A DNA stretch of 64,000 bases from Ideonella sp. (GTDB lineage: Bacteria > Pseudomonadota > Gammaproteobacteria > Burkholderiales > Burkholderiaceae_C). Positions 53,113-61,588 of the stretch are shown in pieces (the first letter of the stretch is position 1; each line of letters opens with the position of its first letter). Under the pieces are notes generated by a model that made no database searches, was not told where the DNA came from, and saw nothing but the letters and a program-made list of their open reading frames with translations. The position numbers and the translations under genes were made by a program. The DNA lies in the NCBI GenBank assembly GCA_016721465.1, contig JADKIA010000031.1, forward strand, positions 186,001 through 250,000. The letters run 5' to 3'.

Positions 53113-54377
53113 GGCACGGCCCTCCGTGCGGGACGGCTGATGCTGAGCTCGGTGTCGTTGCTGTCGAGCTTGCCGCCCGCGCTTTCCAGCCGGCTGCGCA
53201 GCTGCTGCAGGGCAGCCGGGTCCCAGCCCGGCGCGGGCAGCACCAGACGGCCGAGTTCGAACCGGATGCGCTCGACCGGTGGCCGGCCTTCGGGCCACAC
53301 GGCCGCGGCCATGCCGAGCAGGGTTTCCAGGTCGTCGTCGCCGGCCTTGCCTGCGGACAGGCGCAGCAACTCGGTCTCGCGCAACATCTGCAGCGGCGCG
53401 TCGAGGATCGACCGCACCTGGGGGTGGGTCACGCTCAACACCGCATTGATGGCATCGCGGCGCTGGCTGATCTGGCGCTGCTGCGTCCACGCCCACAGGT
53501 TGAGCCCGACCACGTGCACCAGCGCCAGCACGGCCAGGCCCAGGCGAAAGGGCCGCCAACTCGGCCCCAACAGTTGCCGCCCCAGGCCACGCACGGCCCG
53601 CAGGCCCCGTGCGTGCCCGGCCAGCTCGAACTGCCTCAGGTTCCAGACCGATCGGGCGTTGGCCAGCGCGTGTTCAGCATCGGAGCGCACCGGCACCGGG
53701 CCACCCAGCCAGCGCTCGGCAGCCACGGCGGCCGCCGGTGTGGCGGTGAAGGTGCCGGTGGCCGGCAGGCCGGGCGCACCGGTGGGCGCGTTGCTGGCCG
53801 GCAGCAGTGCGCGCGCCAGTCCGCCGCTGGTTCGCAGGCACAGCGCGCCGTTGCTGTCGCTCCAACTCAGCCAAAGCTCGTCGGCGGCGCTGCTGCCGGC
53901 CGGGTCGGCGACGGCGAAGAAATGGCCCTGCGCAGCGTCGCCCGGCGCGATGCCAGGCACCACCCGATCGATCATGATGCCGGCGGCATCCAGTGCATTG
54001 AGCTGATGGGCCAGCCAAGGCCGGTTGGTCGCGGCCACCCAGCAGGCCTCGCCGGCACGGGCTTGCGGTGCCAACGCCAGGTGAGTTTCGTCGGGCTCGT
54101 CGAGCAGTTGTTCTTCCAGCAGACCGGCCAACGCTTGACGCAGGCGTGCGGCAGGCGCCTTGGGCAGCATCACGCGGTGCCACGCCACCTCGGTGGCAGG
54201 CAGCACGGCGATGACGGTTTCGGTGCGCGGCAAGCCCGCTGCGCTGGCTCGGCCAGTGCCCGAGACGCTCACGCCATCGGGGCTGAGCACGTACTGCAGC
54301 GGCCCGAGGGGAGCATGGGTGTCGACGTTGTCCGCCGCTTGCGGCCGTGTTGCCAGCAGGATCACGAGCAGGGTCAT
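53109..54377 (-). CDS. gspL: type II secretion system protein L
   Basis: 422 residues. The cytoplasmic actin-like domain (about 1-230) binds GspE. A membrane helix at about 276-297 (LGLAVLALVHVVGLNLWAW) precedes the periplasmic ferredoxin-like domain. The start MTLLVILLATRP at ATG 54377 resembles GspL; an ATG at 54446 would add 23 residues. 91 bases separate it from gspK, the only real gap inside the operon. Confidence 0.9.
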   Translation of the reverse strand: MTLLVILLATRPQAADNVDTHAPLGPLQYVLSPDGVSVSGTGRASAAGLPRTETVIAVLPATEVAWHRVMLPKAPAARLRQALAGLLEEQLLDEPDETHLALAPQARAGEACWVAATNRPWLAHQLNALDAAGIMIDRVVPGIAPGDAAQGHFFAVADPAGSSAADELWLSWSDSNGALCLRTSGGLARALLPASNAPTGAPGLPATGTFTATPAAAVAAERWLGGPVPVRSDAEHALANARSVWNLRQFELAGHARGLRAVRGLGRQLLGPSWRPFRLGLAVLALVHVVGLNLWAWTQQRQISQRRDAINAVLSVTHPQVRSILDAPLQMLRETELLRLSAGKAGDDDLETLLGMAAAVWPEGRPPVERIRFELGRLVLPAPGWDPAALQQLRSRLESAGGKLDSNDTELSISRPARRAVP

Positions 54378-54468
54378 GGGCAGGCGGTCTGGTGCGGGCG
54401 GCGCAAAGTGGGGAGGGACGGCATCATGGGCAGGGCAGGCCTGCATTGTGTCAAACCGTCGGGCACCG

Positions 54469-55515
54469 TCATCCTCCCGCGCCCGGCAGGACGACCGACA
54501 CCCGCTGCCGCTGTCGCGTGACCACGTCGGTGGGCGTGGTCTTCTGCACCAGCGAGAGCTCTTCGAGCACACGGTCTTCCAGCCGCAGCCGGCCGCGCAC
54601 CTCGAAAAAAGCCGAGCTCACGTCCACTGCATCCGCTGGCAACTTGATGCTGTTGTTGGCCAAGGCCACCCCAGCGTCATCCAGCGTGGCGAAGGCCTTG
54701 CGTTGCCGGGCCTGCACCAGGCGTTCTGCCGCGCCGAGGTCCATGCCTTCGACCACGGCCGCCAGCACCTCGCGGGGCGCGGTGTTGAGGTTGAGCTTGG
54801 TGCGCACGCCCGCATCGGGCAGCAACACCACGTAGGCGCGCAGCGCCTCGATGCCCGCGGCGTCCACGCCAATCCAGGCCAGGTCTTCCAGCCGCACCAA
54901 GGGCAGCGGCGCGCTGTTGTCCGCCCCGGCGGCGATGTTGACCAGGCCCTGCGCAATGGTGCCGGCCATCGAGCTGGGCAGGCCTGCCGCCTGGCAGATG
55001 CGCTCGAGCACCTTCAGGTCGAGCGGCAGCACCTTGCCCGCCCCGTCGATCACGTTGCGCAGGTTGTAGCGGCCCTGGGCATCGGAGATCTGGCCCGACA
55101 GAAAGGCCTCGGGGCCGCTGTCGGCATTGTTGTCGCGGTCCGTCGCCAGAAAGGTGGACAGGCGCGTTTCCGCCAGTGGCTGGGCCCAGGCGTCGCTGAG
55201 CGCCACGGGCGAGGGCTTCTGCTCGCGCAGCACCAGCCTGGCCCAGTCGAGCGCCCCCACCACGATCCACGCCGCCTGGGTTCGGCCGCGCTCTGCCGAT
55301 TCGACCTGGATCGATCGCCATTGCTGCCAGACCATGCCGGCCGCCAGCGTCACCACCACCGTCATCAGCACCATCGCGACGAGCAGCGCAGCGCCCTGCG
55401 CAGGGCGGGGGCGACGACGTGTTCCGCGCATGGTCCGCGCAAGGCAATCTGGCGTTGCCACTGTTCTTGCCCCTTTCGCGGGGCGGCCAGCCGAGGGTGG
55501 TCTTGGGGCGCTCAT
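54469..55515 (-). CDS. gspK: type II secretion minor pseudopilin GspK
   Basis: 348 residues from ATG 55515, which overlaps the gspJ stop by four bases; ATG 55431 (MRGTRRRPRPAQG) gives a 320-residue form. The prepilin motif is QGAALLVAMVLMTVVV, where the usual glutamate at position 5 is replaced by a neutral residue, as expected for the tip pseudopilin GspK. The large globular domain (SAM-like and alpha/beta) follows. It caps the pseudopilus. Confidence 0.93.
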   Translation of the reverse strand: MSAPRPPSAGRPAKGARTVATPDCLARTMRGTRRRPRPAQGAALLVAMVLMTVVVTLAAGMVWQQWRSIQVESAERGRTQAAWIVVGALDWARLVLREQKPSPVALSDAWAQPLAETRLSTFLATDRDNNADSGPEAFLSGQISDAQGRYNLRNVIDGAGKVLPLDLKVLERICQAAGLPSSMAGTIAQGLVNIAAGADNSAPLPLVRLEDLAWIGVDAAGIEALRAYVVLLPDAGVRTKLNLNTAPREVLAAVVEGMDLGAAERLVQARQRKAFATLDDAGVALANNSIKLPADAVDVSSAFFEVRGRLRLEDRVLEELSLVQKTTPTDVVTRQRQRVSVVLPGAGG

Positions 55516-56138
55516 GATGTACGCATCAGCACGTCGCGCGTGAGCTTGCCCTCGGGCAGTTCGATCACCATGCGCACGCCGGCTGGCAACTGCACCCGCG
55601 CCGTCGGCGCCGAAGCGCCCGTTGCTGGGGGGGCCGCCTGCACGCCGGAGGACTGGGCGTTGCTCCAGGCGCCTCCCTGGTGAAAGTACAGCTGCCAGCT
55701 CGTCGCGCCGTCCAGCAGCTTGAGTTGGGCCGGCTCCGCGCCCTGCAATTGCAGGCTGCGCATCCAGGCATCCTGCAGGTCGGACACCCGTGTGGCGGCG
55801 GGCGCAGCCCAGCGGCGCCACACGCCTTCGCGCAGCGACCACACCACCAGCTGGATACCGCCCTCGCTGCGGCGGGTCAGGCGCAGCGAGGCACCATCGA
55901 AGGCCAGGGCCGGCACCGCCAGCGTGTCCTGCACGGACTGCAGGTCCTGCTCCCATTGGCCAATCACGCTGCCCAGCAGCAGTGTGCGTTCGGAGGCGCG
56001 CTGCCCGATGTCGCGCGAGCGGGCCATGCTGTCCAGCCCGCGCCAGCCAATGACGGCCATCACCGACATGATCAGCAAGGCCACCAGCACTTCGACCAGG
56101 GTGAAGCCGGGCGACCGGACGCGCAGGTTGGGCGTCAT
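55512..56138 (-). CDS. gspJ: type II secretion minor pseudopilin GspJ
   Basis: 208 residues. The prepilin cleavage motif SPGFTLVEVLVALLIMSVMA has Gly before the mature Phe and Glu at position 5. GWRGLDSMARSRD and the later DLQDAWMRSLQLQG pattern are typical of GspJ. Part of the GspI-J-K tip complex. Cleaved and methylated by a prepilin peptidase encoded elsewhere. Confidence 0.93.
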   Translation of the reverse strand: MTPNLRVRSPGFTLVEVLVALLIMSVMAVIGWRGLDSMARSRDIGQRASERTLLLGSVIGQWEQDLQSVQDTLAVPALAFDGASLRLTRRSEGGIQLVVWSLREGVWRRWAAPAATRVSDLQDAWMRSLQLQGAEPAQLKLLDGATSWQLYFHQGGAWSNAQSSGVQAAPPATGASAPTARVQLPAGVRMVIELPEGKLTRDVLMRTS

Positions 56139-56139
56139 T

Positions 56140-56502
56140 TCAATAGCGCCCCAGCACCGTGCTCAGGCTCACCAGCACGTGGCCTTGCTCGTCCAGTACC
56201 TGGGCTTCGACCCGTCGGAAATTGGGGTTGGGCGTGGCGCGGGTGAGCAGGCGGCCAGGGTAGTCCCGCCCCAATTGATTGCAGGCGAAGTCGGCGTCAC
56301 CGGTGCCGGGCAGCTGCCTGGCCAGGCGCAGGCCGGCCAGGGCGTTGTCGGCACACCATTGGGCCGCCGTCACCTCGCTCAGACGCTGGGCGTTGTCGGT
56401 CAAGGCAGCGGCCGCCTTCAGGCCCGCACCCAGGGACACGGCCACGATGGTCAGCGCCACCAGCACTTCCACCAGTGTGAAGCCGCGCCGTTGGATGGTC
56501 AT
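56140..56502 (-). CDS. gspI: type II secretion minor pseudopilin GspI
   Basis: 120 residues, typical length. Prepilin motif RRGFTLVEVLVALTIVAVSL, followed by the GspI pattern WCADNALAGLRLARQLPGTG. It nucleates the pseudopilus tip. One base separates it from gspJ, and it overlaps gspH by four bases. Confidence 0.94.
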   Translation of the reverse strand: MTIQRRGFTLVEVLVALTIVAVSLGAGLKAAAALTDNAQRLSEVTAAQWCADNALAGLRLARQLPGTGDADFACNQLGRDYPGRLLTRATPNPNFRRVEAQVLDEQGHVLVSLSTVLGRY

Positions 56503-56957
56503 GGTGGTGTCTCGTCCGTCAGCGCCTTGAAGGGCGCCAGGCCGTCCGTGGCCACGCTGATGCGACGGTCTTCCAGGGTGAGCTCGACGCGCTGCGCACC
56601 GATCAAGGGTTCAGGTCCCAGCAGCAGCGCGCGCGCGCCCACGATGCGCGCCTGCACGCCCTCGTTCAACCAATGTTGTGGCAACTCGACACGCGGTGGC
56701 AGCCCGCTGAAGCGGAAGCCGCCTTGGCTGCCCAGTTCGAATCGCACCGGCAGACCGCTCGCTCGGGCCTCGGCCCGCCCGGCTTCCAACAGGGCACCCA
56801 GGCGCGCGGCCTCCTGATCCAGTCGGGACGCTGCAGGATCCCGCAAGGCCAGACTCACCACCGCGGCAGCCAGCCCGATCAGCACCAGCACCACCAGCAG
56901 TTCAACCAGCGTGAAGCCTGCGGGCCGGACCGGGCCGCGCCTATTGCCAGGAGCCAA
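56499..56957 (-). CDS. gspH: type II secretion minor pseudopilin GspH
   Basis: About 152 residues with prepilin motif PAGFTLVELLVVLVLIGLAA and a GspH globular domain (ASGLPVRFELGSQGGFRFSG). The start is unclear. TTG 56957 overlaps gspG by 17 bases; GTG 56978/56981, ATG 57002 or ATG 57014 would overlap it more. I prefer the shortest because the leader then has a normal length. It is a minor pseudopilin joining tip and shaft. Confidence 0.85.
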   Translation of the reverse strand: MAPGNRRGPVRPAGFTLVELLVVLVLIGLAAAVVSLALRDPAASRLDQEAARLGALLEAGRAEARASGLPVRFELGSQGGFRFSGLPPRVELPQHWLNEGVQARIVGARALLLGPEPLIGAQRVELTLEDRRISVATDGLAPFKALTDETPP

Positions 56958-57384
56958 TGTCCGCGTTCTTGCCTTCACCACCGGCCTTGCCGTCGGCGCC
57001 ATAGCTGAACACATCGATCTCACCCTTCACACCCGGGTTCACGTACTGGTAGGGCTGGCCCCAGGGGTCGTTGGGCAGCTTGTCGAGGTAAGGGCGCCAG
57101 TTGGGTGGCACCGAGCCCGAAGTGGGCTTGCGCACCAGGGCCTCGAGGCCTTGTTCGCCGGTGGGAAAACGCTGGTTGTCCAGCTTGTAGAGCTTGAGCG
57201 ACTGCATCAGGTTGTTGACGTCCGTGCGCGCGGCGGTGACACGGGCGTCGTCGGTGCGGTCCAGCAGGTTGGGCACGATCAACGCGGCCAGCACGCCAAT
57301 GATGACCAGGACCACCAGCAACTCGATCAGGGTGAAGCCGCGCTGCGCAAGTCGGAAACGGCGGTGTGGATGCTGCAAAGGCAT
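56941..57384 (-). CDS. gspG: type II secretion major pseudopilin GspG
   Basis: 147 residues. Cleavage site QRGFTLIELLVVLVIIGVLA with Glu at mature position 5, and the calcium-loop region PNDPWGQPYQYVNPG plus DVFSYGADGKAGGEG. This is the pseudopilus shaft subunit. First gene of the minus-strand operon; the promoter must lie in or before the 44-base gap to gspC. Confidence 0.96.
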   Translation of the reverse strand: MPLQHPHRRFRLAQRGFTLIELLVVLVIIGVLAALIVPNLLDRTDDARVTAARTDVNNLMQSLKLYKLDNQRFPTGEQGLEALVRKPTSGSVPPNWRPYLDKLPNDPWGQPYQYVNPGVKGEIDVFSYGADGKAGGEGKNADIGSWQ

Positions 57385-57428
57385 GTCGATGGGTCATCGG
57401 GCGTTGATCGGTGAATCATAATCTTCGA

Positions 57429-58094
57429 ATGACCGCGCGCTTGTTGAGTTTTGTCGTCTGGGCCGTGGTGGCCGCCAGCACCGTGTTCTGGGGCAATCGG
57501 TTCGTCGCCCAGCCCACGCCGGTGCCGGCGCAGGCCGCCTCGATCGGCCCGGGCACAGCGCCAGCCGGTCCGCTGGTGCGCTTGTTTGGCGCCCCGCCGG
57601 TGGCGGTGGCCGAAGCACCACCACCGGTGGTGGCCGATGCCCGATTCAAGCTGCTGGGCGTGGCCGCACCTCGGCCTGGCGAGCACCGTGGCTGGGCGCT
57701 GATCGCCGTGGACGAGCGTCCGGCACGCGCGTTTGCAATGGGTGCCCGCGTGGACGACACGCTGGTGGTGCAAGCCATCGGCCACCGCCAGGTGGACCTG
57801 GGCCCCCGGGGTGGGGCCGCTTCGGTTTCATTGACCTTGCCGCCGGTGGCCGAGGCCGCACGCGGCGCACCACCCGCAGCCGCACCGATGGTGCCGGCGC
57901 CCAATGCCGGTGCGATATCGGGCCGCTTTCGCCCGCCTGGCGGCATGCAGCCGCCCACGCCGGGTGTCGTGGCATCGCCCGGAGCTCAGATGCCGTTTGC
58001 CGCTGGCCTGAACGGAGCCTCGCCGCCGGCGGGGCCCCAGCTGCAGAACGGGCAGCCCGTGGACCAGGGCACGGCGCCGCCGGCGTTTCGCTGA
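57429..58094 (+). CDS. gspC: type II secretion system protein C
   Basis: 221 residues, start ATG 57429 (GTG 57411 possible). Cytoplasmic start, membrane helix at about 6-24 (LLSFVVWAVVAASTVFWGN), a proline-rich linker and the homology-region domain (FKLLGVAAPRPGEHRGWALI, VDERPARAF). After about residue 135 a Pro/Ala/Gly-rich tail replaces the PDZ or coiled-coil domain of other GspC proteins. It links inner-membrane platform and secretin. Divergent from the other gsp genes, as in Burkholderia. Confidence 0.9.
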   Translation: MTARLLSFVVWAVVAASTVFWGNRFVAQPTPVPAQAASIGPGTAPAGPLVRLFGAPPVAVAEAPPPVVADARFKLLGVAAPRPGEHRGWALIAVDERPARAFAMGARVDDTLVVQAIGHRQVDLGPRGGAASVSLTLPPVAEAARGAPPAAAPMVPAPNAGAISGRFRPPGGMQPPTPGVVASPGAQMPFAAGLNGASPPAGPQLQNGQPVDQGTAPPAFR

Positions 58095-58140
58095 GCGTTG
58101 GTGCAACGCGGCCGGGCCGTGTTGCGGCGCCTTTGCGGGA

Positions 58141-59259
58141 TCAGTAGATGCTGTCGTCCTGGCGACCGCCGCTGCTGCGGCCGCCGCGTGACAGCGCGCC
58201 GTGTCCCGTGTCGCCCATGGCCAAGGGCTGCGACGGCCCCGGGTCTTCGCCATCGGCCACCTCCGACAGCAGCGCAGCGGCGCTGCGCACCAGGGGCCAG
58301 GACACACAGGCGCCGGTGCCGTCGATGCTGTCCAGGCCGAGTTCGAGCAAGGCGCTGGCATGGAACAGGTTCAGGGCGTGGTCCAGCCCCAGGTGCGCCT
58401 GGCTGCGACAGAACACGCAGTAGTCGGTGACCGCAGCGGCAATCTGCGAGGCCACCATCAGGGCCGCACAGGCGGCCATGCCATCCACCATGATCAGGTG
58501 GCGCTTGCTGGCGGCCACCAACATCACGCCCACCATCACCGCCGTTTCGAACCCACCGAATGCGGCGAGCACCTCGACCGGGTCGACCACGTCGCGGTGC
58601 CGGGTTTGTGCGGCCGTCAGCAGGGTCATCAGGCGGTTCAGCTCGTCCGGATCCATGTGCGTGTGGCTGATGATCAGGTCGCGCAAGGGCGCATCGGCCA
58701 GGCGCGAGATCACCAGCGCAGCGGCCTCGTGAGAGCCCACGCCCAAGCCGGCGCAGGCCAGCATGTTGCCGCGCAGGGAGTCGCCGATTTCCATGCCGGC
58801 TCGGATGGCTGCGTGCGCCTGCTCCAGCGCCATGGCGGGCCCGACCCGCGTATTGCGGGTGCCGTGGGCGATCTTGCGCGCCATCAGGTGCTCGTGCGGT
58901 GCCAGCGCATTGGCCACGCCGCAGTCCACCACCGTCAGGTCCAGGCCCTGGGTGCGCGCGAACACCGACACCGGTACACGGCCGGTCAGCAGCTGGTGCA
59001 CCTGCTCATGCGTCTGCAGGTGATGCTGCGGGCCCTGGATGCCGTCCACCGCGATGCCGTGGTCGGCCGCGAACATCACCAACTGCGGTTCGCGAAAACG
59101 TGGCTTGAGCGTGTTCTGCATCAGGCCCAGGCGCACCGACACCGGTTCCAGTTCACCCAGGCTGCCCGCCGTCTCACAGCGGCGCTGCAGCTTCTCGATC
59201 AGCGCGCGTTCGAGCAGCGGATTCGAGGTGGGCGAGATCAGGGAACGGTTCAGCGACAT
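58141..59259 (-). CDS. cobT: CobT-like nicotinate-nucleotide-dimethylbenzimidazole phosphoribosyltransferase
   Basis: 372 residues, slightly longer than normal CobT. MFAADHGIAVDG and TVVDCGVAN fit the family, and the final VDGMAACAALMVAS and LFHASALLELG segments are conserved. The catalytic glutamate, in GEGxGA of known enzymes, is aspartate here (Asp313, DGTGA). The substrate-pocket stretch after DHG (IQGPQHHLQTH) also differs from the SAYPxxVT type. No other cobalamin gene is nearby. It may be a lower-ligand variant or a relative with another base. The 25-residue C-terminal tail (SRGGRSSGGRQDD) is disordered. Confidence 0.75.
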   Translation of the reverse strand: MSLNRSLISPTSNPLLERALIEKLQRRCETAGSLGELEPVSVRLGLMQNTLKPRFREPQLVMFAADHGIAVDGIQGPQHHLQTHEQVHQLLTGRVPVSVFARTQGLDLTVVDCGVANALAPHEHLMARKIAHGTRNTRVGPAMALEQAHAAIRAGMEIGDSLRGNMLACAGLGVGSHEAAALVISRLADAPLRDLIISHTHMDPDELNRLMTLLTAAQTRHRDVVDPVEVLAAFGGFETAVMVGVMLVAASKRHLIMVDGMAACAALMVASQIAAAVTDYCVFCRSQAHLGLDHALNLFHASALLELGLDSIDGTGACVSWPLVRSAAALLSEVADGEDPGPSQPLAMGDTGHGALSRGGRSSGGRQDDSIY

Positions 59260-59324
59260 CGTTCGAGTGTAAACAGCGGGCCTGACTGCATCGATGACCG
59301 GATGGAGGCGACCCCGAGGTGCGC

Positions 59325-60848
59325 TCAGCTCAGGAACAGCCGATAGACCGGGTTGTTCGTTTCTTCGACGCAGGGATAGGCCAAGGCCTCCAGGAAAGCA
59401 TCGAAGGCGCGGGTGTCGCCACGCGGCACCTGGATGCCCACGAGGATGCGGCCATAGTCCGCCCCCTGGTTGCGGTAGTGGAACAGGCTGATGTTCCAGT
59501 CCGGGTGCAGCGAGGAGAGGAAGCGCATCAGCGCGCCCGGCCGCTCCGGGAAGATGAAGCGGAACAGGCGTTCGTCGGCTGCCAGTGGTGAGCGCCCGCC
59601 CACCATGTGGCGCACATGTTCCTTGGCCAGTTCGTCGTCGGTGAGGTTGACGGTGGGGAAGCCGTGGCGCACGAAGCTGCGCTCGATCTTGTCGGCCTCC
59701 TCGCGCTTGGCGATGGCCAGGCCGACGAACACATGGGCCTGGTTGGCGTCGGAGATGCGGTAGTTGAACTCGGTGACCGCGCGCGGCCCGATCAACTCGC
59801 AGAAGCGCTTGAACGAGCCGCGCTCCTCCGGGATCGTGACGGCGAACAGCGCTTCGCGCTGCTCGCCGAACTCAGCCCGCTCGGCCACGAAGCGCAAGCG
59901 GTCGAAGTTCATGTTGGCGCCACAGGTGATGGCGATCAGCGTCTGGCCCTTGCATTTGTGCTGCGCCACGTACTTCTTCACCGCCGCCACGCCAAGCGCG
60001 CCCGCAGGCTCGACGATGCTGCGGGTGTCGGTGAACACGTCCTTGATCGCTGCGCAGACCTCGTCGGTGTCGACGATGATGTAGTCATCCACCAGTTTGC
60101 GGGCAATGCGGAAGGTTTCCTCGCCCACCAGCTTGACCGCTGTGCCATCCGAGAACAGGCCCACGTCGGTCAATGTCACGCGCTTGCCCATGCGCACCGA
60201 CTGGGCCATGGCGTCGGAGTCACGCGTCTGCACACCGATCACCTTGATCTCCGGTCGCACGGCCTTGATGTACGAAGCCACGCCGGAGATGAGGCCACCA
60301 CCACCGATGGCCACGAAGATGGCGTCGATCGGGCCTTCATGCTGACGCAGGATCTCCATGGCCACCGTGCCCTGGCCGGCAATGACATCGGGGTCATCGA
60401 AGGGGTGCACGAAGGTCAGGCCCTGGGCCTGTTGCAACGTGAGCGCGTGGGTGTAGGCGTCGGAATAGCTCTCGCCACTGAGCACCACCTCGCCGCCCAG
60501 CGCGGCCACCGCGTCCACCTTGAGCTTGGGGGTGGTCACCGGCATCACCACCACGGCGCGGCAATTCAGCTTGCGTGCCGACAGGGCCACGCCCTGAGCA
60601 TGGTTGCCGGCCGACGCGCAGATGACGCCGCGCGCCAGTTGCTCCTTGCTCAGGTGGGCCATCTTGTTGTAGGCCCCACGCAGCTTGAAGCTGAACACGG
60701 GCTGCTGGTCTTCGCGCTTGAGCAGCACGTGGTTGCCGAGCCGGCGCGACAGGTTGCGGGCCGGGTCGAGCGAGCTCTCGATCGCCACGTCGTACACCCG
60801 TGCCGTGAGGATCTTCTTCAGGTAGTCGGTGGGGGCGGTGCGGGCCAT
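59325..60848 (-). CDS. ilvA: threonine ammonia-lyase, biosynthetic
   Basis: 507 residues, PLP enzyme making 2-oxobutanoate from threonine, the first step to isoleucine. Lys55 in SFKLRGAYN binds PLP, with VAIGGGGLISG as the phosphate loop. Two ACT-like regulatory domains follow (about 330-505), so feedback control by isoleucine is expected. The start ATG 60848 begins MARTAPTDYLKKIL, the family N-terminus. A hairpin with a U-run lies 60 bases upstream and may attenuate or belong to a separate small RNA. Confidence 0.96.
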   Translation of the reverse strand: MARTAPTDYLKKILTARVYDVAIESSLDPARNLSRRLGNHVLLKREDQQPVFSFKLRGAYNKMAHLSKEQLARGVICASAGNHAQGVALSARKLNCRAVVVMPVTTPKLKVDAVAALGGEVVLSGESYSDAYTHALTLQQAQGLTFVHPFDDPDVIAGQGTVAMEILRQHEGPIDAIFVAIGGGGLISGVASYIKAVRPEIKVIGVQTRDSDAMAQSVRMGKRVTLTDVGLFSDGTAVKLVGEETFRIARKLVDDYIIVDTDEVCAAIKDVFTDTRSIVEPAGALGVAAVKKYVAQHKCKGQTLIAITCGANMNFDRLRFVAERAEFGEQREALFAVTIPEERGSFKRFCELIGPRAVTEFNYRISDANQAHVFVGLAIAKREEADKIERSFVRHGFPTVNLTDDELAKEHVRHMVGGRSPLAADERLFRFIFPERPGALMRFLSSLHPDWNISLFHYRNQGADYGRILVGIQVPRGDTRAFDAFLEALAYPCVEETNNPVYRLFLS

Positions 60849-60909
60849 GGGGGAATCGAAGCGTGGTCGGAGGCGCGGGATGATAAGGCGCTGGCCTTGG
60901 CGCGCCCAG

Positions 60910-60939
60910 AAAAAAGGCCCGAAGCTTGCGCTTCGGGCC
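60910..60939 (-). terminator. strong rho-independent terminator on minus strand
   Basis: A ten-base perfect stem GGCCCGAAGC/GCTTCGGGCC with four-base loop (60916-60939), followed on the minus strand by six U (A-run 60910-60915). It terminates leftward transcription just before ilvA. Confidence 0.9.
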
Positions 60940-61016
60940 CAATCCACCATTGAAGGAGGTGGAGGAGACAACCCGCTCAACCCCTGCGCTAGGAAAGCGC
61001 CACCAGGGACTCGATG
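60910..61016 (-). ncRNA. probable small RNA with anti-Shine-Dalgarno CCUCC motifs
   Basis: On the minus strand a promoter (61023-61051) leads to about 107 bases ending at the strong terminator. The transcript has a stem-loop at 60986-61000 (GCGCT/AGCGC) and a second at 60944-60962 (CCACC/GGTGG) whose loop shows CUCCUU. At 60953-60967 it reads CUCCUCCACCUCCUU, two anti-Shine-Dalgarno blocks. No coding frame in it looks real. It could instead be the attenuated leader of ilvA, but no Ile/Val/Leu-rich leader peptide is visible. A trans-acting, ribosome-site-blocking RNA is favoured. Confidence 0.6.
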
Positions 61017-61022
61017 CAATGC

Positions 61023-61051
61023 AGTCTAGCTGCTGCCATGCTGCGTCGCAA
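61023..61051 (-). promoter_or_regulatory. sigma-70 promoter of the small RNA
   Basis: On the minus strand TTGCGA (61046-61051) and TAGACT (61023-61028) are separated by exactly 17 bases; each matches four of six consensus positions. A start near 61016 gives a transcript of about 107 bases to the terminator. Confidence 0.55.
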
Positions 61052-61148
61052 TATGATGAGGGACGATTCGATTAGGGGGTGCGCTCCAATGGCTGGTGCG
61101 CGCGGGTGGTCCGGTTGCGCCGAAGCGGTGCATGAAAGAGCGACGACG

Positions 61149-61571
61149 ATGGAATGCACGATCAACTGGCTGCCCGCCAGCGGCATGGGCATGGTGGCCG
61201 AGACGGGCAGCGGGCATTTTCTGACCATGGACGGTGCGCCCGACGGCGGCGGTCGCAACTTGGCGCCCCGGCCCATGGAGACCTTGCTGGCCGGCGCCGG
61301 CGGCTGCACGGCCTACGACGTGGTGTTGATCCTCAAGCGCGGCCGCCACCATGTGACCGGATGTCAGGTCAAGCTGCAGGCCGAGCGCGCCGAGGCCGAT
61401 CCCAAGGTGTTCACCAGATTGCACCTGCACTTCATCGTGAGCGGAATCAACCTGCCCGATGCCGCTGTGGCTCGGGCCATCGAGATGTCTCACGACAAAT
61501 ACTGCTCGGCGACGATCATGCTGGGCAAGACGGCCGCAATCACGACCAGCCACGAAATCGTGTCGGCCTGA
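61149..61571 (+). CDS. OsmC family protein
   Basis: 140 residues. The two family cysteines are present, in GAGGCTAYDVVL and SHDKYCSAT, the pair that reduces organic hydroperoxides in OsmC/Ohr proteins. The rest matches the YhfA-like subgroup (MECTINWLPASGMGMVAETG, KRGRHHVTGCQVKLQAERA). Likely a thiol-dependent peroxidase in the cytoplasm; the substrate is not fixed. Start ATG 61149 follows GAGCGACGACG weakly; the long upstream frame overlaps the small-RNA promoter. Confidence 0.9.
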   Translation: MECTINWLPASGMGMVAETGSGHFLTMDGAPDGGGRNLAPRPMETLLAGAGGCTAYDVVLILKRGRHHVTGCQVKLQAERAEADPKVFTRLHLHFIVSGINLPDAAVARAIEMSHDKYCSATIMLGKTAAITTSHEIVSA

Positions 61572-61588
61572 ACGCCCGACCAGCCGCG

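Noticed and set aside
58201..60953. Two long plus-strand frames across cobT and ilvA
   Set aside because: Both are His/Gln/Arg-rich shadows of well-supported minus-strand enzymes.
60940..61000. tmRNA or tRNA 3' end resemblance (GGTGGAGG-type sequence)
   Set aside because: There is no acceptor stem, T-loop consensus or CCA context; the sequence is explained by the small-RNA hairpins.
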